This document shows, in pieces, positions 18,041 through 27,545 of a DNA stretch of 64,000 nt. Every line of letters starts with the position of its first letter. The stretch's first letter is position 1. This DNA comes from Sphingomonas sp. 3P27F8 (GTDB lineage: Bacteria; Pseudomonadota; Alphaproteobacteria; Sphingomonadales; Sphingomonadaceae), in assembly GCF_005502745.1 (NCBI RefSeq), contig NZ_SCNL01000001.1, forward strand, positions 372,001 to 436,000. The letters are read 5' to 3'. Position numbers and translations under genes: made by a program. The notes below the pieces were generated by a model, which saw only the letters and a list, made by a program, of their open reading frames with translations, made no database searches and had not been told where the DNA came from.

Positions 18041-19807
18041 ATGCTTGCCGATCCCGTTTCCACGCTCCAGCGCGTCTTCGGCTTTCCCGATTTTCGCGGC
18101 GTCCAGCGCGATGTGGTGCGTCGTGTGCTGGCTGCGGAGAACACGCTGGCGGTGATGCCGACGGGCGCCGGCAAGTCGCTGTGCTATCAGCTTCCGGCGG
18201 TGATGCTTGAGGGGACGTGCGTGGTCGTCTCCCCGTTGATCGCGCTGATGCACGATCAGCTTCGCGCGGCCGAGGCGGTCGGCATCCGCGCCGCCACGCT
18301 TACGAGCGTGGACGAGAACCGCGCCGAAACGCGCGGGCGCTTCCTCGATGGCGATCTGGATCTGCTCTATATCGCGCCCGAACGCGCATCGACGCAGGAT
18401 TTCCGCGAGCTGCTTCGGCGTGGCCGTGTCGCGCTGTTCGCGATCGACGAGGCGCATTGCGTCAGCGAGTGGGGGCATGATTTCCGCCCTGATTACCGGC
18501 TGCTGCGCCCGCTGCTCGATTGCTTCCCGGACGTGCCACGGCTGGCGCTGACCGCAACGGCCGACGCGCACACCCGCGCCGACATTCTCGAGCAGCTCGG
18601 CATCCCGGCGGCGGGGATGATCGTCGCCGGGTTCGACCGGCCCAACATCCGCTATTCGATCACCCCGCGCGACGGCACGACGCGGCAGATCGTCGATCTC
18701 GTCCGCGCCACGCCGGGCCCCGGCATCGTCTATGCGCAGACGCGCGCCGGCACGGAGCGGATGGCGGAGGCGCTGGCCGTCACCGGCCGGCCGGTGCGCG
18801 CCTATCATGCCGGGCTCGATCCGGCGGTGCGCGCCGCCAATCAGGCTGCGTTCGTCGCATCGGAGGAGATGGTGATCTGCGCCACGGTCGCGTTCGGCAT
18901 GGGGATCGACAAGCCCGACGTGCGCTTCGTGGCCCATGCCGGGCTGCCGAAATCGATCGAGGCCTATTATCAGGAAACCGGTCGCGCCGGGCGCGATGGC
19001 GATCCGGCAGTGGCGCATCTGTTCTGGGGGGCGGAGGATTTCGCGCGCGCACGCCAGCGCACCGCAGAGGTGGACGCGCATCGCCAGCCGGGCGAGCGCA
19101 CCCGCCTCAACGCGCTTGGCGCGCTGGTGGAGACGGCGGGGTGCCGCCGGCGCATCCTCCTCCAGCATTTCGGCGAGGATCCGCCATCGTCATGCGGCAA
19201 TTGCGACAATTGCCTCTCGCCCCCCGCCGCGGTCGACGTGACGGAGGCGGCGCGCAAATATCTCTCCGCCGTGTTCCGCACCGGCCAGATGTTCGGCTCG
19301 ACCTATGTGGAGCAGGTGCTGACCGGAAAATCGAGCGAGCGCAGCCTGATGAGCGGCCACGAATCGCTTTCCGTGTGGGGGATCGTCGATGGTGAGGAGA
19401 GCGCGCTGCTCAAGCCGGTCGGCCGCGCGCTCCAGGTGCGTGACGCGTTGCGCGCCAATCCGCACGGCGGGCTGGAGTTCGGCCCCGCCGCGCGCGCGAT
19501 CCTGAAGGGCGAGGAGCAGGTGGCGCTCGTCCTGCCGCCAAAGCGCGAACGCCGGCGCAAGGGCGGTGAAGGCGCGGCCCCCAACCCCGTCGGCGATCCG
19601 CTGTTCGAGGCATTGCGAGAGAAGCGCCGCGATCTCGCGCGGGAGGCGCAGGTGCCGCCCTATGTGATCTTTCATGATTCGGTGTTGCGTGAGATGGCCG
19701 CCGCCCGCCCCGCCTCGCTGGATCGGATGGCGCGCATCGCGGGCGTGGGGCAGCGCAAGCTCGACGCATATGGCGCCGCGTTCCTCAAGGTTATCCACGA
19801 AAACTGA
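18041..19807 (+). CDS. recQ: ATP-dependent DNA helicase RecQ
   Basis: 588 aa. Helicase motifs: Walker A MPTGAGKS (about residue 40), DEAH box (AIDEAHCVSEWGHDFRP), motif VI ETGRAGRDG, then the RecQ zinc-binding cysteines (CRRRI ... CGNCDNC) and a C-terminal HRDC-like segment (RMARIAGVGQRKL). It unwinds recombination and replication intermediates. I chose ATG 18041 because the family N-terminus (LQRVFGFPDFRGVQ) starts there. Confidence 0.94.
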   Translation: MLADPVSTLQRVFGFPDFRGVQRDVVRRVLAAENTLAVMPTGAGKSLCYQLPAVMLEGTCVVVSPLIALMHDQLRAAEAVGIRAATLTSVDENRAETRGRFLDGDLDLLYIAPERASTQDFRELLRRGRVALFAIDEAHCVSEWGHDFRPDYRLLRPLLDCFPDVPRLALTATADAHTRADILEQLGIPAAGMIVAGFDRPNIRYSITPRDGTTRQIVDLVRATPGPGIVYAQTRAGTERMAEALAVTGRPVRAYHAGLDPAVRAANQAAFVASEEMVICATVAFGMGIDKPDVRFVAHAGLPKSIEAYYQETGRAGRDGDPAVAHLFWGAEDFARARQRTAEVDAHRQPGERTRLNALGALVETAGCRRRILLQHFGEDPPSSCGNCDNCLSPPAAVDVTEAARKYLSAVFRTGQMFGSTYVEQVLTGKSSERSLMSGHESLSVWGIVDGEESALLKPVGRALQVRDALRANPHGGLEFGPAARAILKGEEQVALVLPPKRERRRKGGEGAAPNPVGDPLFEALREKRRDLAREAQVPPYVIFHDSVLREMAAARPASLDRMARIAGVGQRKLDAYGAAFLKVIHEN

Positions 19808-19854
19808 TCGCTCACCCGGTTCAATCCCGCGACAAGCTGCGTTAGGGGAGTGCC

Positions 19855-20289
19855 ATGCTCGATATCCGCCCCATTGATGCCACCATCTCCGTCGCGCCCC
19901 AGATCGCCCCGGAGGATATCGCCGCCATCAAGGCCGCCGGCTTCGTCGCGATCGTCAACAATCGACCGGACGGCGAGGAAGCGGCGCAGCCCGGGGGCGA
20001 TGCGATCCGTATGGCGGCGGAGGATGCCGGCCTCGCCTATACAGCGATCCCGATCACCCACGCCGGCTTTTCCCAGCCGCAGGTGAGCGCGATGGCGGAG
20101 GCGCTGGCCAATGCCGATGGCCCGATCCTCGCTTATTGTCGCTCGGGCACGCGCTCCTGCAATCTGTGGGCGCTCGCGCAGGCACAGAACGGCGCCGATC
20201 GCGACGAGCTCACGGCCAAGGGCGCTGGCGCTGGTTACGATCTCACCAACCTGCGCCCGCTGATGGATGCGGTGGCGTCGCGCGGCTGA
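19855..20289 (+). CDS. TIGR01244 family phosphatase/sulfurtransferase-like protein
   Basis: 144 aa. The fold is dual-specificity-phosphatase-like, with a Cys-loop CRSGTRS (Cys at about residue 95) and a conserved ATIS/AGFVAIVNNRPDGE region. Members occur alone or fused to metallo-beta-lactamase-type sulfur dioxygenases, so a role in sulfide detoxification is suspected. No such partner lies next to it. Confidence 0.85.
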   Translation: MLDIRPIDATISVAPQIAPEDIAAIKAAGFVAIVNNRPDGEEAAQPGGDAIRMAAEDAGLAYTAIPITHAGFSQPQVSAMAEALANADGPILAYCRSGTRSCNLWALAQAQNGADRDELTAKGAGAGYDLTNLRPLMDAVASRG

Positions 20290-20304
20290 CGCGGATTGGG
20301 CACG

Positions 20305-20700
20305 ATGAACTGGCTGGCATTGGGCGGCTCGCTCACGGCGGTGCTCGCGCTGGGCGGCATCGCCGCGTTCCTGCGGCTGGGCCGCGTGGATCGGATGCTG
20401 GTGGAAGAGGCCGATGCGATCGTTGCGGCGGATGAGGCGATCGCCGGGTTCGCCGGCGTGTCGGCGGTGATCGGCGCCGATGGCCGCGCCGCTCTGGTGT
20501 TTGGCGAAGATCGCCGCGTGGTCGTGCTGAAAGTGCATGGCGCGCGGATCGCGGCCCGGGTGATCGCCTGGGAAGCGGTGCGCGCGGCGCCGGGCGGCAT
20601 GGTGGTGGAAACCGGCGAGCGGCGGTTCGGCGCGGTCACGCTGCGCGGCGTCGACGCGCTCGATGTACGAAGGCTGGCACCGCAACTGACACGCGTGTAA
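20305..20700 (+). CDS. Hypothetical membrane-anchored protein
   Basis: 131 aa, with one N-terminal membrane helix (LALGGSLTAVLALGGIAAF) and a cytoplasmic domain of about 100 residues. A TTG at 20296 is an alternative start. I recognise no family. It sits 15 bases after the TIGR01244 gene and 10 bases before the desaturase gene, suggesting one transcript. Confidence 0.65.
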   Translation: MNWLALGGSLTAVLALGGIAAFLRLGRVDRMLVEEADAIVAADEAIAGFAGVSAVIGADGRAALVFGEDRRVVVLKVHGARIAARVIAWEAVRAAPGGMVVETGERRFGAVTLRGVDALDVRRLAPQLTRV

Positions 20701-20710
20701 ACTAAGCGGC

Positions 20711-21694
20711 ATGGCGCCGCAGTTGCCCGATCCCGTCAGCCTTGCCGTGCCCGGTTTCGTCCTGCTGGTGCTGGCCGAGATGGTCGTCGCTCATTTCCGC
20801 GATCGCCGGCGTTACGAGCCGCGCGACACGCTGACCAGCCTGATGCTCGGGCTAGGCAGCACGGTGGCGGGGGTGCTGTCAGCGGGGGCGGTGTTCGCGA
20901 TGGCGACATGGGTGTCGCGCTTCCGGCTCTTCGATATCGGCTGGCAATGGTATTGGTTCGTCATCGCCTTCGTGGTCGACGATCTTGCCTATTACGCCTT
21001 TCATCGATCGGCGCATCGCGTGCGGTGGTTCTGGGCTAGCCATGTCATCCATCACAGTTCGCAGCATTACAATCTCTCCACCGCGCTCCGGCAGACTTGG
21101 ACCGGCTTCTTCAGCCTCGCGTTCATCTTTCGCCTGCCGCTGTTCCTGATCGGCTTTCCGCCGGCGATGGTGTTTTTCGTGGCGGGCGTGAACCTCATCT
21201 ACCAGTTCTGGATTCACACCGAATTGATCGGCCGCTTCCCGCGATGGTTCGAGGCGGTGATGAACACCCCCTCCCACCACCGTGTCCACCACGCCACGAA
21301 CCCGCGCTATCTCGATCGCAACTACGCGGGCGTGTTCATCATCTGGGACAAAGTGTTCGGCACGTTCGAAGCGGAGCTAGACGAGGAACGCCCGCGTTAC
21401 GGCATCGTCCACCAGCTCGGCTCGTTCAACCTGCTGTGGGCGGCAACGCACGAGTGGATCGGGATCGCGCGCGATGTGTGGCGGGCGCCGTGGCGTGCGA
21501 AGCCGGGCTATATCTGGCGACCGCCGGGCTGGAGCCACGACAACAGCCGGGAAACGAGCGAGACGCTCAGGCAGGCATGGCTGGCCGGTCAGATGAGGCC
21601 GAGTTCCACCAGCCTCCCCGCCAGCGCCGACGGCAGCGCCACAGCGCTTTCGCCGTCGGAAAGGTCGGCCGGCGCGTCCGCCGCCTCAAGATAG
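20711..21694 (+). CDS. Sterol desaturase / fatty acid hydroxylase family protein
   Basis: 327 aa polytopic membrane protein with the three histidine clusters of the di-iron superfamily: HRSAH (about residue 98), HVIHHSSQH (about 112) and HRVHHATN (about 195). It probably hydroxylates or desaturates a lipid in the inner membrane; the substrate is unclear. The last 35 or so codons overlap the convergent DUF1489 gene by 106 bases and are Ser/Ala-rich and unlike the family, so the true C-terminus may be extended compared with homologues. Confidence 0.88.
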   Translation: MAPQLPDPVSLAVPGFVLLVLAEMVVAHFRDRRRYEPRDTLTSLMLGLGSTVAGVLSAGAVFAMATWVSRFRLFDIGWQWYWFVIAFVVDDLAYYAFHRSAHRVRWFWASHVIHHSSQHYNLSTALRQTWTGFFSLAFIFRLPLFLIGFPPAMVFFVAGVNLIYQFWIHTELIGRFPRWFEAVMNTPSHHRVHHATNPRYLDRNYAGVFIIWDKVFGTFEAELDEERPRYGIVHQLGSFNLLWAATHEWIGIARDVWRAPWRAKPGYIWRPPGWSHDNSRETSETLRQAWLAGQMRPSSTSLPASADGSATALSPSERSAGASAASR

Positions 21695-21987
21695 CGCCAG
21701 CCCTGGTGCGCGCGCTTGGGGCGCGCATGGGTCAAGCGCAGCACGGGATCGATATGGATCGCGACGCGCCCGCCCTCCGCCTCGCCGAACGACAGGATCG
21801 GCGAGCGTGCGACCAGCGCGTGCCTGATGATCCAGAACAGCGAGCCTTGCCCCGCGATTTCCTCATGCCGCTTCGGCAGATAGCGCGTCGTCAGGAACAC
21901 CGGCCCCTGCTCGCCGCGCAGGCGCAGGCGTTCGGAGAGATCATCGACGGCGCTGCATCCGAACGCGACCTTGGTGAGATGAAGCAT
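21589..21987 (-). CDS. DUF1489 family protein
   Basis: 132 aa, the usual size. Recognisable features are the MLHLTKVAFGC start and the RHALVARSPILSF and HQGWRYLE segments. It is restricted largely to Alphaproteobacteria; function unknown. The 3' end overlaps the convergent desaturase gene. It is 15 bases downstream of mgtE on the same strand. Confidence 0.88.
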   Translation of the reverse strand: MLHLTKVAFGCSAVDDLSERLRLRGEQGPVFLTTRYLPKRHEEIAGQGSLFWIIRHALVARSPILSFGEAEGGRVAIHIDPVLRLTHARPKRAHQGWRYLEAADAPADLSDGESAVALPSALAGRLVELGLI

Positions 21988-22002
21988 GGCCTGGAATGTG
22001 GT

Positions 22003-23400
22003 TCATGCGCCAAGGTGCCACAAGGCCGCGAGCCCCAGGAACGAGAAGAACCCCATCACATCCGTCGCGGTCGTGACGAACACCGCCGACGACACCGCCG
22101 GGTCGACGCGCGCGCGATCGAGCGCCACCGGCACGATCACGCCCACCAGCCCGGCGACGATGCTGGTGAAGATCATCGCCAGCCCGAACACCAGCGACAG
22201 CCCGCCGTTGCCGAGGATCACGTAACTGCCGGCCGCGCCGACCGCGCCGAGCGCCGCGCCGTTGCAGATCGCGACGCGAAATTCGCGCAACAGCATGCGC
22301 AGCGTGTTCGAGCTGGTCAGCTGGTTCGTCGCCAGCGCGCGCACCACCACCGCCAGCGTTTGCGTCCCCGCATTGCCGCCGAGCGCGGAAACGATCGGCA
22401 TCAGCGCGGCGAGCAGCGCGAAACGCGCGATCTCGCCCTGGAATACCCCCACCACCGAGGCCGACAATATCGTCGCGCCGAGATTGATGACGAGCCACGC
22501 GACGCGGGTGCGCACGGTAATGATCAGCGGCTCGTTGATGTCGCCGTCGCCCGCGCCGGCGAGCTTCAGCGTGTCCTCGCCCGCTTCCTCCTGGATGATG
22601 TGTACCACGTCATCGACGGTGATCATCCCGACCAGCCGGCCGCTCGCATCGATCACCGCGGCGGAGATCAGCGCGTATTTCTGGAAGCGCAGCGCCACTT
22701 CCTCCTGATCCATGTCCACCGGGATCAGCGTCTGTTCGCGCTGCATCACATCGGCGATGGCGATCGTGCTGGGTGTGCGCAGGATCCACGAAAGGGCGCA
22801 GCTGCCGACCGGCCGGTGCGACGGATCGACGACGAACACTTCCCAGAAATCGGTTGTCAGTTCCTCATGGCCGCGCAGGAAATCGATCGTGTCGCCAACC
22901 GTCCAGTGTTCCGGCACCGCGATCAGCTCGCGCTGCATCAGGCGGCCGGCGGATTCCTCGGGATAGCCCAGCGCCTCCTCGATCGCGGCGCGATCGTCCG
23001 GCTCCATCGCGCGCAGCACCTCGCGCTGCTCGTCGGCATCGAGATCCTCGATGATGGCCACCGCGTCGTCGGTATCGAGCTCCGACGCGATGTCCGCCAC
23101 CTGCCGCGCGTCGAGCGTGTCGATCACGTCCTCGCGGACGTATTCGTTCATCTCTGCTATTACGTCAGCATCAAGCAAATCAGCCAGCGCCGCAGCGAGG
23201 GCGGCGCGGCGATCCTCGGGCGCCAGTTCAAACAGATCGGCGATATCGGCGGCATGAAGCGGCTCGACCAAGGCGCGCGCAGCCTCGTCCTCGCCCGATT
23301 CGACCGCATCGAGAACGGCGTCGATGAATTCCGGCCTCAGCCGGTCATCGGCATCCAGACGGCTTTCGTCGTCCACGACCTGAAGTTCGGTGTCGCTCAT
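22003..23400 (-). CDS. mgtE: Magnesium transporter MgtE
   Basis: 465 aa. Domains in order: N-terminal MgtE_N superhelix (LHAADIADLFE), tandem CBS domains (around LMQRELIAVPEHW and VDMDQEEVALRFQ), then five membrane helices with the pore motif NLGATILSASVVG and GGNAGTQTLAV. It is a Mg2+ channel gated by Mg2+ binding to the CBS/N domains. The chosen ATG has AAAGGGG upstream; an ATG 33 bases earlier is less likely. Confidence 0.94.
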   Translation of the reverse strand: MSDTELQVVDDESRLDADDRLRPEFIDAVLDAVESGEDEAARALVEPLHAADIADLFELAPEDRRAALAAALADLLDADVIAEMNEYVREDVIDTLDARQVADIASELDTDDAVAIIEDLDADEQREVLRAMEPDDRAAIEEALGYPEESAGRLMQRELIAVPEHWTVGDTIDFLRGHEELTTDFWEVFVVDPSHRPVGSCALSWILRTPSTIAIADVMQREQTLIPVDMDQEEVALRFQKYALISAAVIDASGRLVGMITVDDVVHIIQEEAGEDTLKLAGAGDGDINEPLIITVRTRVAWLVINLGATILSASVVGVFQGEIARFALLAALMPIVSALGGNAGTQTLAVVVRALATNQLTSSNTLRMLLREFRVAICNGAALGAVGAAGSYVILGNGGLSLVFGLAMIFTSIVAGLVGVIVPVALDRARVDPAVSSAVFVTTATDVMGFFSFLGLAALWHLGA

Positions 23401-23542
23401 CGCGTCGCCCCTTTCAGTATCGCGCGCAGACAAAGGCAGGTGATATGGTCACAAGCGCGGATCGACAACCCGCGCGTGCGCGATTTGCCATCACGATGAC
23501 CGGGCGGTAGGGCGCCGGTTTCCTTAGAACCAGGAGCCAATC

Positions 23543-23998
23543 ATGGCTGATACTTTCAACACGCTTACGATGACGCTCGCCGACGGCGACGTAACGATCA
23601 AGCTGCGTCCGGATCTCGCCCCGAATCATGTCGAGCGGATCGCGACACTCGCCAACCAGGGATTTTATGACGGCGTGGTGTTCCACCGCGTGATCCCCGG
23701 TTTCATGGCGCAGGGCGGCGACCCCACCGGCACCGGCATGCACGGCTCTGACCTGCCGGACCTGAAACAGGAATTCAATCGCGAGCCGCACGTTCGTGGC
23801 GTTTGCTCGATGGCGCGCACCAACAACCCGGACAGCGCGAATTCCCAGTTCTTCATCTGCTTCGACGACGCCCGCTTCCTGGACAACCAATACACCGTCT
23901 GGGGCGAGGTGATTTCCGGCATGGAACTGATCGACGCGCTGCCGAAGGGCGAGCCGCCGCGCGAGCCGGGCAAGATCGTAAAGATGCGCGCGGCCTGA
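23543..23998 (+). CDS. Peptidyl-prolyl cis-trans isomerase, cyclophilin type
   Basis: 151 aa with no signal peptide, hence cytoplasmic. Catalytic and binding segments are present: FHRVIPGFMAQGGDPTGTG, SMARTNNPDSANSQFFIC and the WGEVISGM strand. It catalyses proline isomerisation during protein folding. Confidence 0.95.
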   Translation: MADTFNTLTMTLADGDVTIKLRPDLAPNHVERIATLANQGFYDGVVFHRVIPGFMAQGGDPTGTGMHGSDLPDLKQEFNREPHVRGVCSMARTNNPDSANSQFFICFDDARFLDNQYTVWGEVISGMELIDALPKGEPPREPGKIVKMRAA

Positions 23999-24013
23999 TC
24001 ATTGTCATGGCTT

Positions 24014-24042
24014 GGCAACATCCGGTTCGACCGGATGTTGCC
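24014..24042. terminator. Hairpin between convergent cyclophilin and LysR genes
   Basis: A perfect 12-bp stem (24014-24025 with 24031-24042) and 5-base loop sits in the 52-bp gap between two convergent stops. There is no long T run, so it may be a weak or Rho-assisted bidirectional terminator. Confidence 0.6.
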
Positions 24043-24050
24043 CAATGACG

Positions 24051-24944
24051 CTATACGCCCTCCTGCCGCAGCGTCGCGAGCAGCCAGTCCCGAAAAATCC
24101 GCACCGGTTTTTGCTGTAGCGCGCGCGGGCGGCAGACGAACCAATAGCTGTATGGGCTCTCCACCTCGATGTCGGCGAACAGTCGCACAAGCCGCGGATC
24201 GTTCGCGTCTTCAAAATGGCTTTCGAGCATGAAGGCGACACCCAGCCCCTGAGCCGCGGCCTCGAGCATCAGCGCGCCGGAGTCGAAATGATCGATCGCC
24301 ACCGGCTCCACCTCCGGCAGACCGGCGGCGTGCCGCCAGGTTGAATAGGTATCGGGCATGTCGCGGTGGATCAGCACCGATACATCGCCCAGCTGGTCCG
24401 GGCGAACGATCGGTTTCGGCCCCTCCACCAAGCCGCGCGCGCCGATCGCATAGACCATGTTCCGGTCCAGCCGCCGCGCGTAAAGCGTCGGATCGACATC
24501 GCGCGCCAGCACGATCACCGCATCGAGCCCCTCGCCCAACCGCGTCAACGCGTGGCCCGCCGTGTCGATATCGAGATGCAACTCGGGATGTTTCGCCCGC
24601 AGTTCGCCCAGTTTCGGAAACAGCCGCTGGGAGGCGAACAGCGGCATCACGCCGAGCCGAAGCCGCACGACCTCCGCCGCACTGCTCAAGCCCGCAAGCG
24701 AATCGGAAAGCTGATCAAGCACCGGCGCAACCTGCGCAAGCAAGCGCTCGCCATCGCTGTTGGCTACCATTGACTGGTGGCGACGCTCGAACAGCGGGCG
24801 CCCGATGAAGCGCTCGAGCGTTTGAATGCGGCGGCTAAGCGCCGGCGCGGACAACGACAATTCCTGCGCCCCGGCCTTCACGGAACCGAATCGGGCAACT
24901 GCGACGAATGCCTCGATCGCGGTCAGTGGGGGCAGGCGACGCAT
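24051..24944 (-). CDS. LysR family transcriptional regulator
   Basis: 297 aa. The N-terminal winged helix (LTAIEAFVAVARFGSVKAGA then LSLSAPALSRRIQTLE) belongs to the GcvA-like branch, and the C-terminal periplasmic-binding-protein fold is intact. It is divergent from the candidate small RNA and the CDC48-like gene, either of which it might control. ATG 24944 begins at the family N-terminus; upstream in-frame ATGs at 24968 and 25013 are possible. Confidence 0.88.
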   Translation of the reverse strand: MRRLPPLTAIEAFVAVARFGSVKAGAQELSLSAPALSRRIQTLERFIGRPLFERRHQSMVANSDGERLLAQVAPVLDQLSDSLAGLSSAAEVVRLRLGVMPLFASQRLFPKLGELRAKHPELHLDIDTAGHALTRLGEGLDAVIVLARDVDPTLYARRLDRNMVYAIGARGLVEGPKPIVRPDQLGDVSVLIHRDMPDTYSTWRHAAGLPEVEPVAIDHFDSGALMLEAAAQGLGVAFMLESHFEDANDPRLVRLFADIEVESPYSYWFVCRPRALQQKPVRIFRDWLLATLRQEGV

Positions 24945-25018
24945 GAAATCCCGCTCTTTCTTGTGCATCGCATCATGCGCTCTCCGCCATTCGCAACGCA
25001 AGCGCCTCCGCACCTGGA

Positions 25019-25048
25019 TTGCAAAAAATGCATGTGTGTGGATTTATT
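25019..25048 (+). promoter_or_regulatory. Predicted promoter of the small RNA candidate
   Basis: TTGCAA (25019-25024) and TTTATT (25043-25048) are separated by 18 bases, a sigma-70-like arrangement with four of six matches to the -10 consensus. Transcription would start near 25055. Confidence 0.4.
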
Positions 25049-25051
25049 TCG

Positions 25052-25153
25052 CACTTGCACAATAATCTCCTCCCCCACATATGAAAGTTGCCTTTCAGGC
25101 ATCCTCTCCTAAAAACTTTCATGGGCCGATCCTCGCGATCGGCCCTTTTTTTT
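25052..25153 (+). ncRNA. Candidate trans-acting small RNA with anti-Shine-Dalgarno loops
   Basis: About 100 nt. The 5' part carries an unpaired-looking CTCCTCCCCC. Next is a perfect 9-bp stem, ATGAAAGTT with AACTTTCAT (25081-25089 with 25114-25122), whose loop displays ATCCTCTCCT. It ends in a strong intrinsic terminator with an eight-T tail. Exposed CCUCCUCCC-like motifs that pair with ribosome binding sites are a known feature of several alphaproteobacterial sRNA families such as NfeR1. The transcription start is inferred. An alternative is a leader of the downstream CDC48-like gene, but the terminator argues for a separate RNA. Confidence 0.6.
25123..25153 (+). terminator. Strong rho-independent terminator ending the sRNA candidate
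   Basis: A 9-bp GC-rich stem (GGGCCGATC with GATCGGCCC), 5-base loop, followed by eight T. Confidence 0.92.
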
Positions 25154-25248
25154 GCCCGCTGGTTAGTTGCCGTGAATCTGGCTGCGCATCTCGAAACTGG
25201 CCTGGCGCGTTTCTATGTTCGCATTCGAAGCGATGTGAAGGAGCGATA

Positions 25249-27540
25249 GTGGCGGACAGTGAAGAAGCGACGCGCAAGTTGCAGGTGGCAAATGCGCGGC
25301 CCGAAGACTCCGGCCACGGCATCGCGCATCTCCCACGCGCGTTCATGGCGGCTTCGGGCATCACCGACGGCGATGTCGTGGAGATTGTCGGAAAGAAATC
25401 TACACCGGCTCGCGCCGTCGGTCCTTATGCCGAGGACGAGGGGCTGGAGCTGGTTCGCATCGACGGCCTGCAACGCGCCAACGCGGGCGTCGGCTCGGGC
25501 GATTTCGTGGAGGTTCGGCGCACCGAATCGAAGCCGGCTACCCGCGTCGTCTTTGCCCCTGCACAGCAGAACTTGCGGCTGCAGGGCTCGACCAACGCGC
25601 TGAAACGCACCTTCTTCAATCGCCCTCTATGCCAAGGCGACGTGGTGGCGACCGCCGGCCACCAGCGGGTGCAAAATATGCCGCCCAACATGGCGCAGTT
25701 CGTCAATGCGCCAGCATATGCACTTCAGGAGATCCGGCTGGTCGTCGTAACGGCTGCCCCAAAGGGCATTGTCCATATCGACGAAAATACCGAGGTGGAG
25801 CTGCGCCCAGAATATCAGGAGCCTGGCGATGCGCGGCGCGCCGATGTCACTTATGACGATATCGGCGGCATGGCCGGGACGATCGACCAGCTTCGCGAGA
25901 TGGTAGAATTGCCGCTGCGGTACCCCGAATTGTTCGAGCGGCTCGGCGTGGAGGCGCCCAAGGGCGTATTGCTTCATGGCCCACCCGGCACCGGCAAGAC
26001 CCGGCTGGCGCGCGCGGTCGCGAACGAGAGCGATGCGCAGTTCTTCCTGATCAACGGGCCCGAGATCATGGGCTCGGCTTATGGCGAGAGCGAGCAGCGG
26101 CTGCGCACTGTGTTCGAGGAGGCGGCAAAGAACGCACCGTCGATCGTGTTCATCGACGAGATCGATTCGATCGCACCGAAACGTGGGCAGGTTTCCGGAG
26201 AAGCGGAGAAGCGCGTCGTCGCGCAGCTCCTGACGCTGATGGACGGGCTCGAGGCGCGCGCCAATCTCGTCGTCATCGCTGCCACCAATCGGCCGGAGGC
26301 AATCGACGAGGCGCTGCGCCGCCCTGGCCGGTTCGATCGCGAAATCGTTGTCGGCGTGCCGGACGAGCGTGGTCGCCGTGAGATTCTGGGCATCCATACG
26401 CGCGGTATGCCGCTGGAACAGACCGTCAGCCTCGATGAGCTGGCGCGCACCACCTTTGGCTTCGTAGGCGCGGACCTCGCCGCGCTTACTCGAGAGGCAG
26501 CGATCGAAGCGGTGCGACGAATCATGCCGAAGCTCAACCTGGAGGAGCGCACTATCCCCGCCGAGGTGCTCGACACGCTGGCGGTAACGCGCAACGACTT
26601 CATGGAGGCGCTTAAGCGTGTCCAGCCGTCCGCGATGCGCGAGGTGATGGTACAGGCGCCAACAATAAGGTGGAGCGACGTCGGCGGGTTGGACGACGCG
26701 CAGATGCGGCTGAAGGAAGGAGTCGAGCTTCCGCTCAAGAATCCGGCCGCTTTCCGACGGCTTGGCATCCGCCCCGCCAAGGGCTTTCTGCTCTATGGGC
26801 CGCCCGGCACCGGCAAGACGCTGCTGGCGAAAGCGGTCGCGCGCGAAGCGGAGGCGAACTTCATCGCCACCAAATCAAGCGATCTGCTCAGCAAATGGTA
26901 TGGCGAGAGCGAGCAACAGATCGCCCGTCTGTTCCAGCGCGCGCGTCAGGTTGCGCCGACGGTGATTTTCATCGACGAACTGGACAGCCTCGTGCCAGCG
27001 CGCGGCGGCGGGCTGGGCGAGCCGCAGGTCACAGAAAGAGTGGTCAACACCATCCTCGCCGAGATGGACGGGCTGGAGGAATTGCAGTCCGTCGTGGTGA
27101 TCGGCGCTACCAATCGGCCCAATATGATCGATCCGGCGTTGTTGAGGCCGGGCCGGTTCGACGAGTTGATCTATGTGGGCGTGCCGGATCAGGCGGGGCG
27201 ACGGCGCATTCTGGCGATACAGACCCAGAAAATGCCGCTTGCCGCCGACGTCGACCTCGATGCGATTGCGGCACTCACCGATCACTTCACGGGCGCCGAT
27301 CTGGAAGATGTCGTGCGTCGCGCGGGGCTGATCGCGCTACGTGGCTCGCTGGCGGCGACGGAAGTGACGATGGCCGATTTCCGTGCTGCCCTGAAGGAGT
27401 CCCGCGCCAGTGTCACGCCAGAGCTGGAGCGTGAGTATGAACAGATCGCCGCCCGGCTCAAGCAAGAGGCAAATGCGCCACAATCGATCGGCTTCGCGAT
27501 GCCCACGCAAGCCGCCTCCGACGGATCGAAGAGCCGTTAA
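25249..27540 (+). CDS. CDC48/VCP-like AAA+ ATPase
   Basis: 763 aa from GTG 25249, which has AAGGAG nine bases upstream. Domain order: CDC48 N-domain ([15 protein letters not shown]), D1 with Walker A GPPGTGKT (about 244-251) and [10 protein letters not shown], then D2 with Walker A GPPGTGKT (about 517-524) and [10 protein letters not shown]. Arginine-finger segments follow each ([20 protein letters not shown]). The length matches archaeal and eukaryotic CDC48. It should form a hexamer that unfolds or extracts proteins; bacterial substrates are unknown. Confidence 0.94.
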   Translation: MADSEEATRKLQVANARPEDSGHGIAHLPRAFMAASGITDGDVVEIVGKKSTPARAVGPYAEDEGLELVRIDGLQRANAGVGSGDFVEVRRTESKPATRVVFAPAQQNLRLQGSTNALKRTFFNRPLCQGDVVATAGHQRVQNMPPNMAQFVNAPAYALQEIRLVVVTAAPKGIVHIDENTEVELRPEYQEPGDARRADVTYDDIGGMAGTIDQLREMVELPLRYPELFERLGVEAPKGVLLHGPPGTGKTRLARAVANESDAQFFLINGPEIMGSAYGESEQRLRTVFEEAAKNAPSIVFIDEIDSIAPKRGQVSGEAEKRVVAQLLTLMDGLEARANLVVIAATNRPEAIDEALRRPGRFDREIVVGVPDERGRREILGIHTRGMPLEQTVSLDELARTTFGFVGADLAALTREAAIEAVRRIMPKLNLEERTIPAEVLDTLAVTRNDFMEALKRVQPSAMREVMVQAPTIRWSDVGGLDDAQMRLKEGVELPLKNPAAFRRLGIRPAKGFLLYGPPGTGKTLLAKAVAREAEANFIATKSSDLLSKWYGESEQQIARLFQRARQVAPTVIFIDELDSLVPARGGGLGEPQVTERVVNTILAEMDGLEELQSVVVIGATNRPNMIDPALLRPGRFDELIYVGVPDQAGRRRILAIQTQKMPLAADVDLDAIAALTDHFTGADLEDVVRRAGLIALRGSLAATEVTMADFRAALKESRASVTPELEREYEQIAARLKQEANAPQSIGFAMPTQAASDGSKSR

Positions 27541-27545
27541 CCGCC

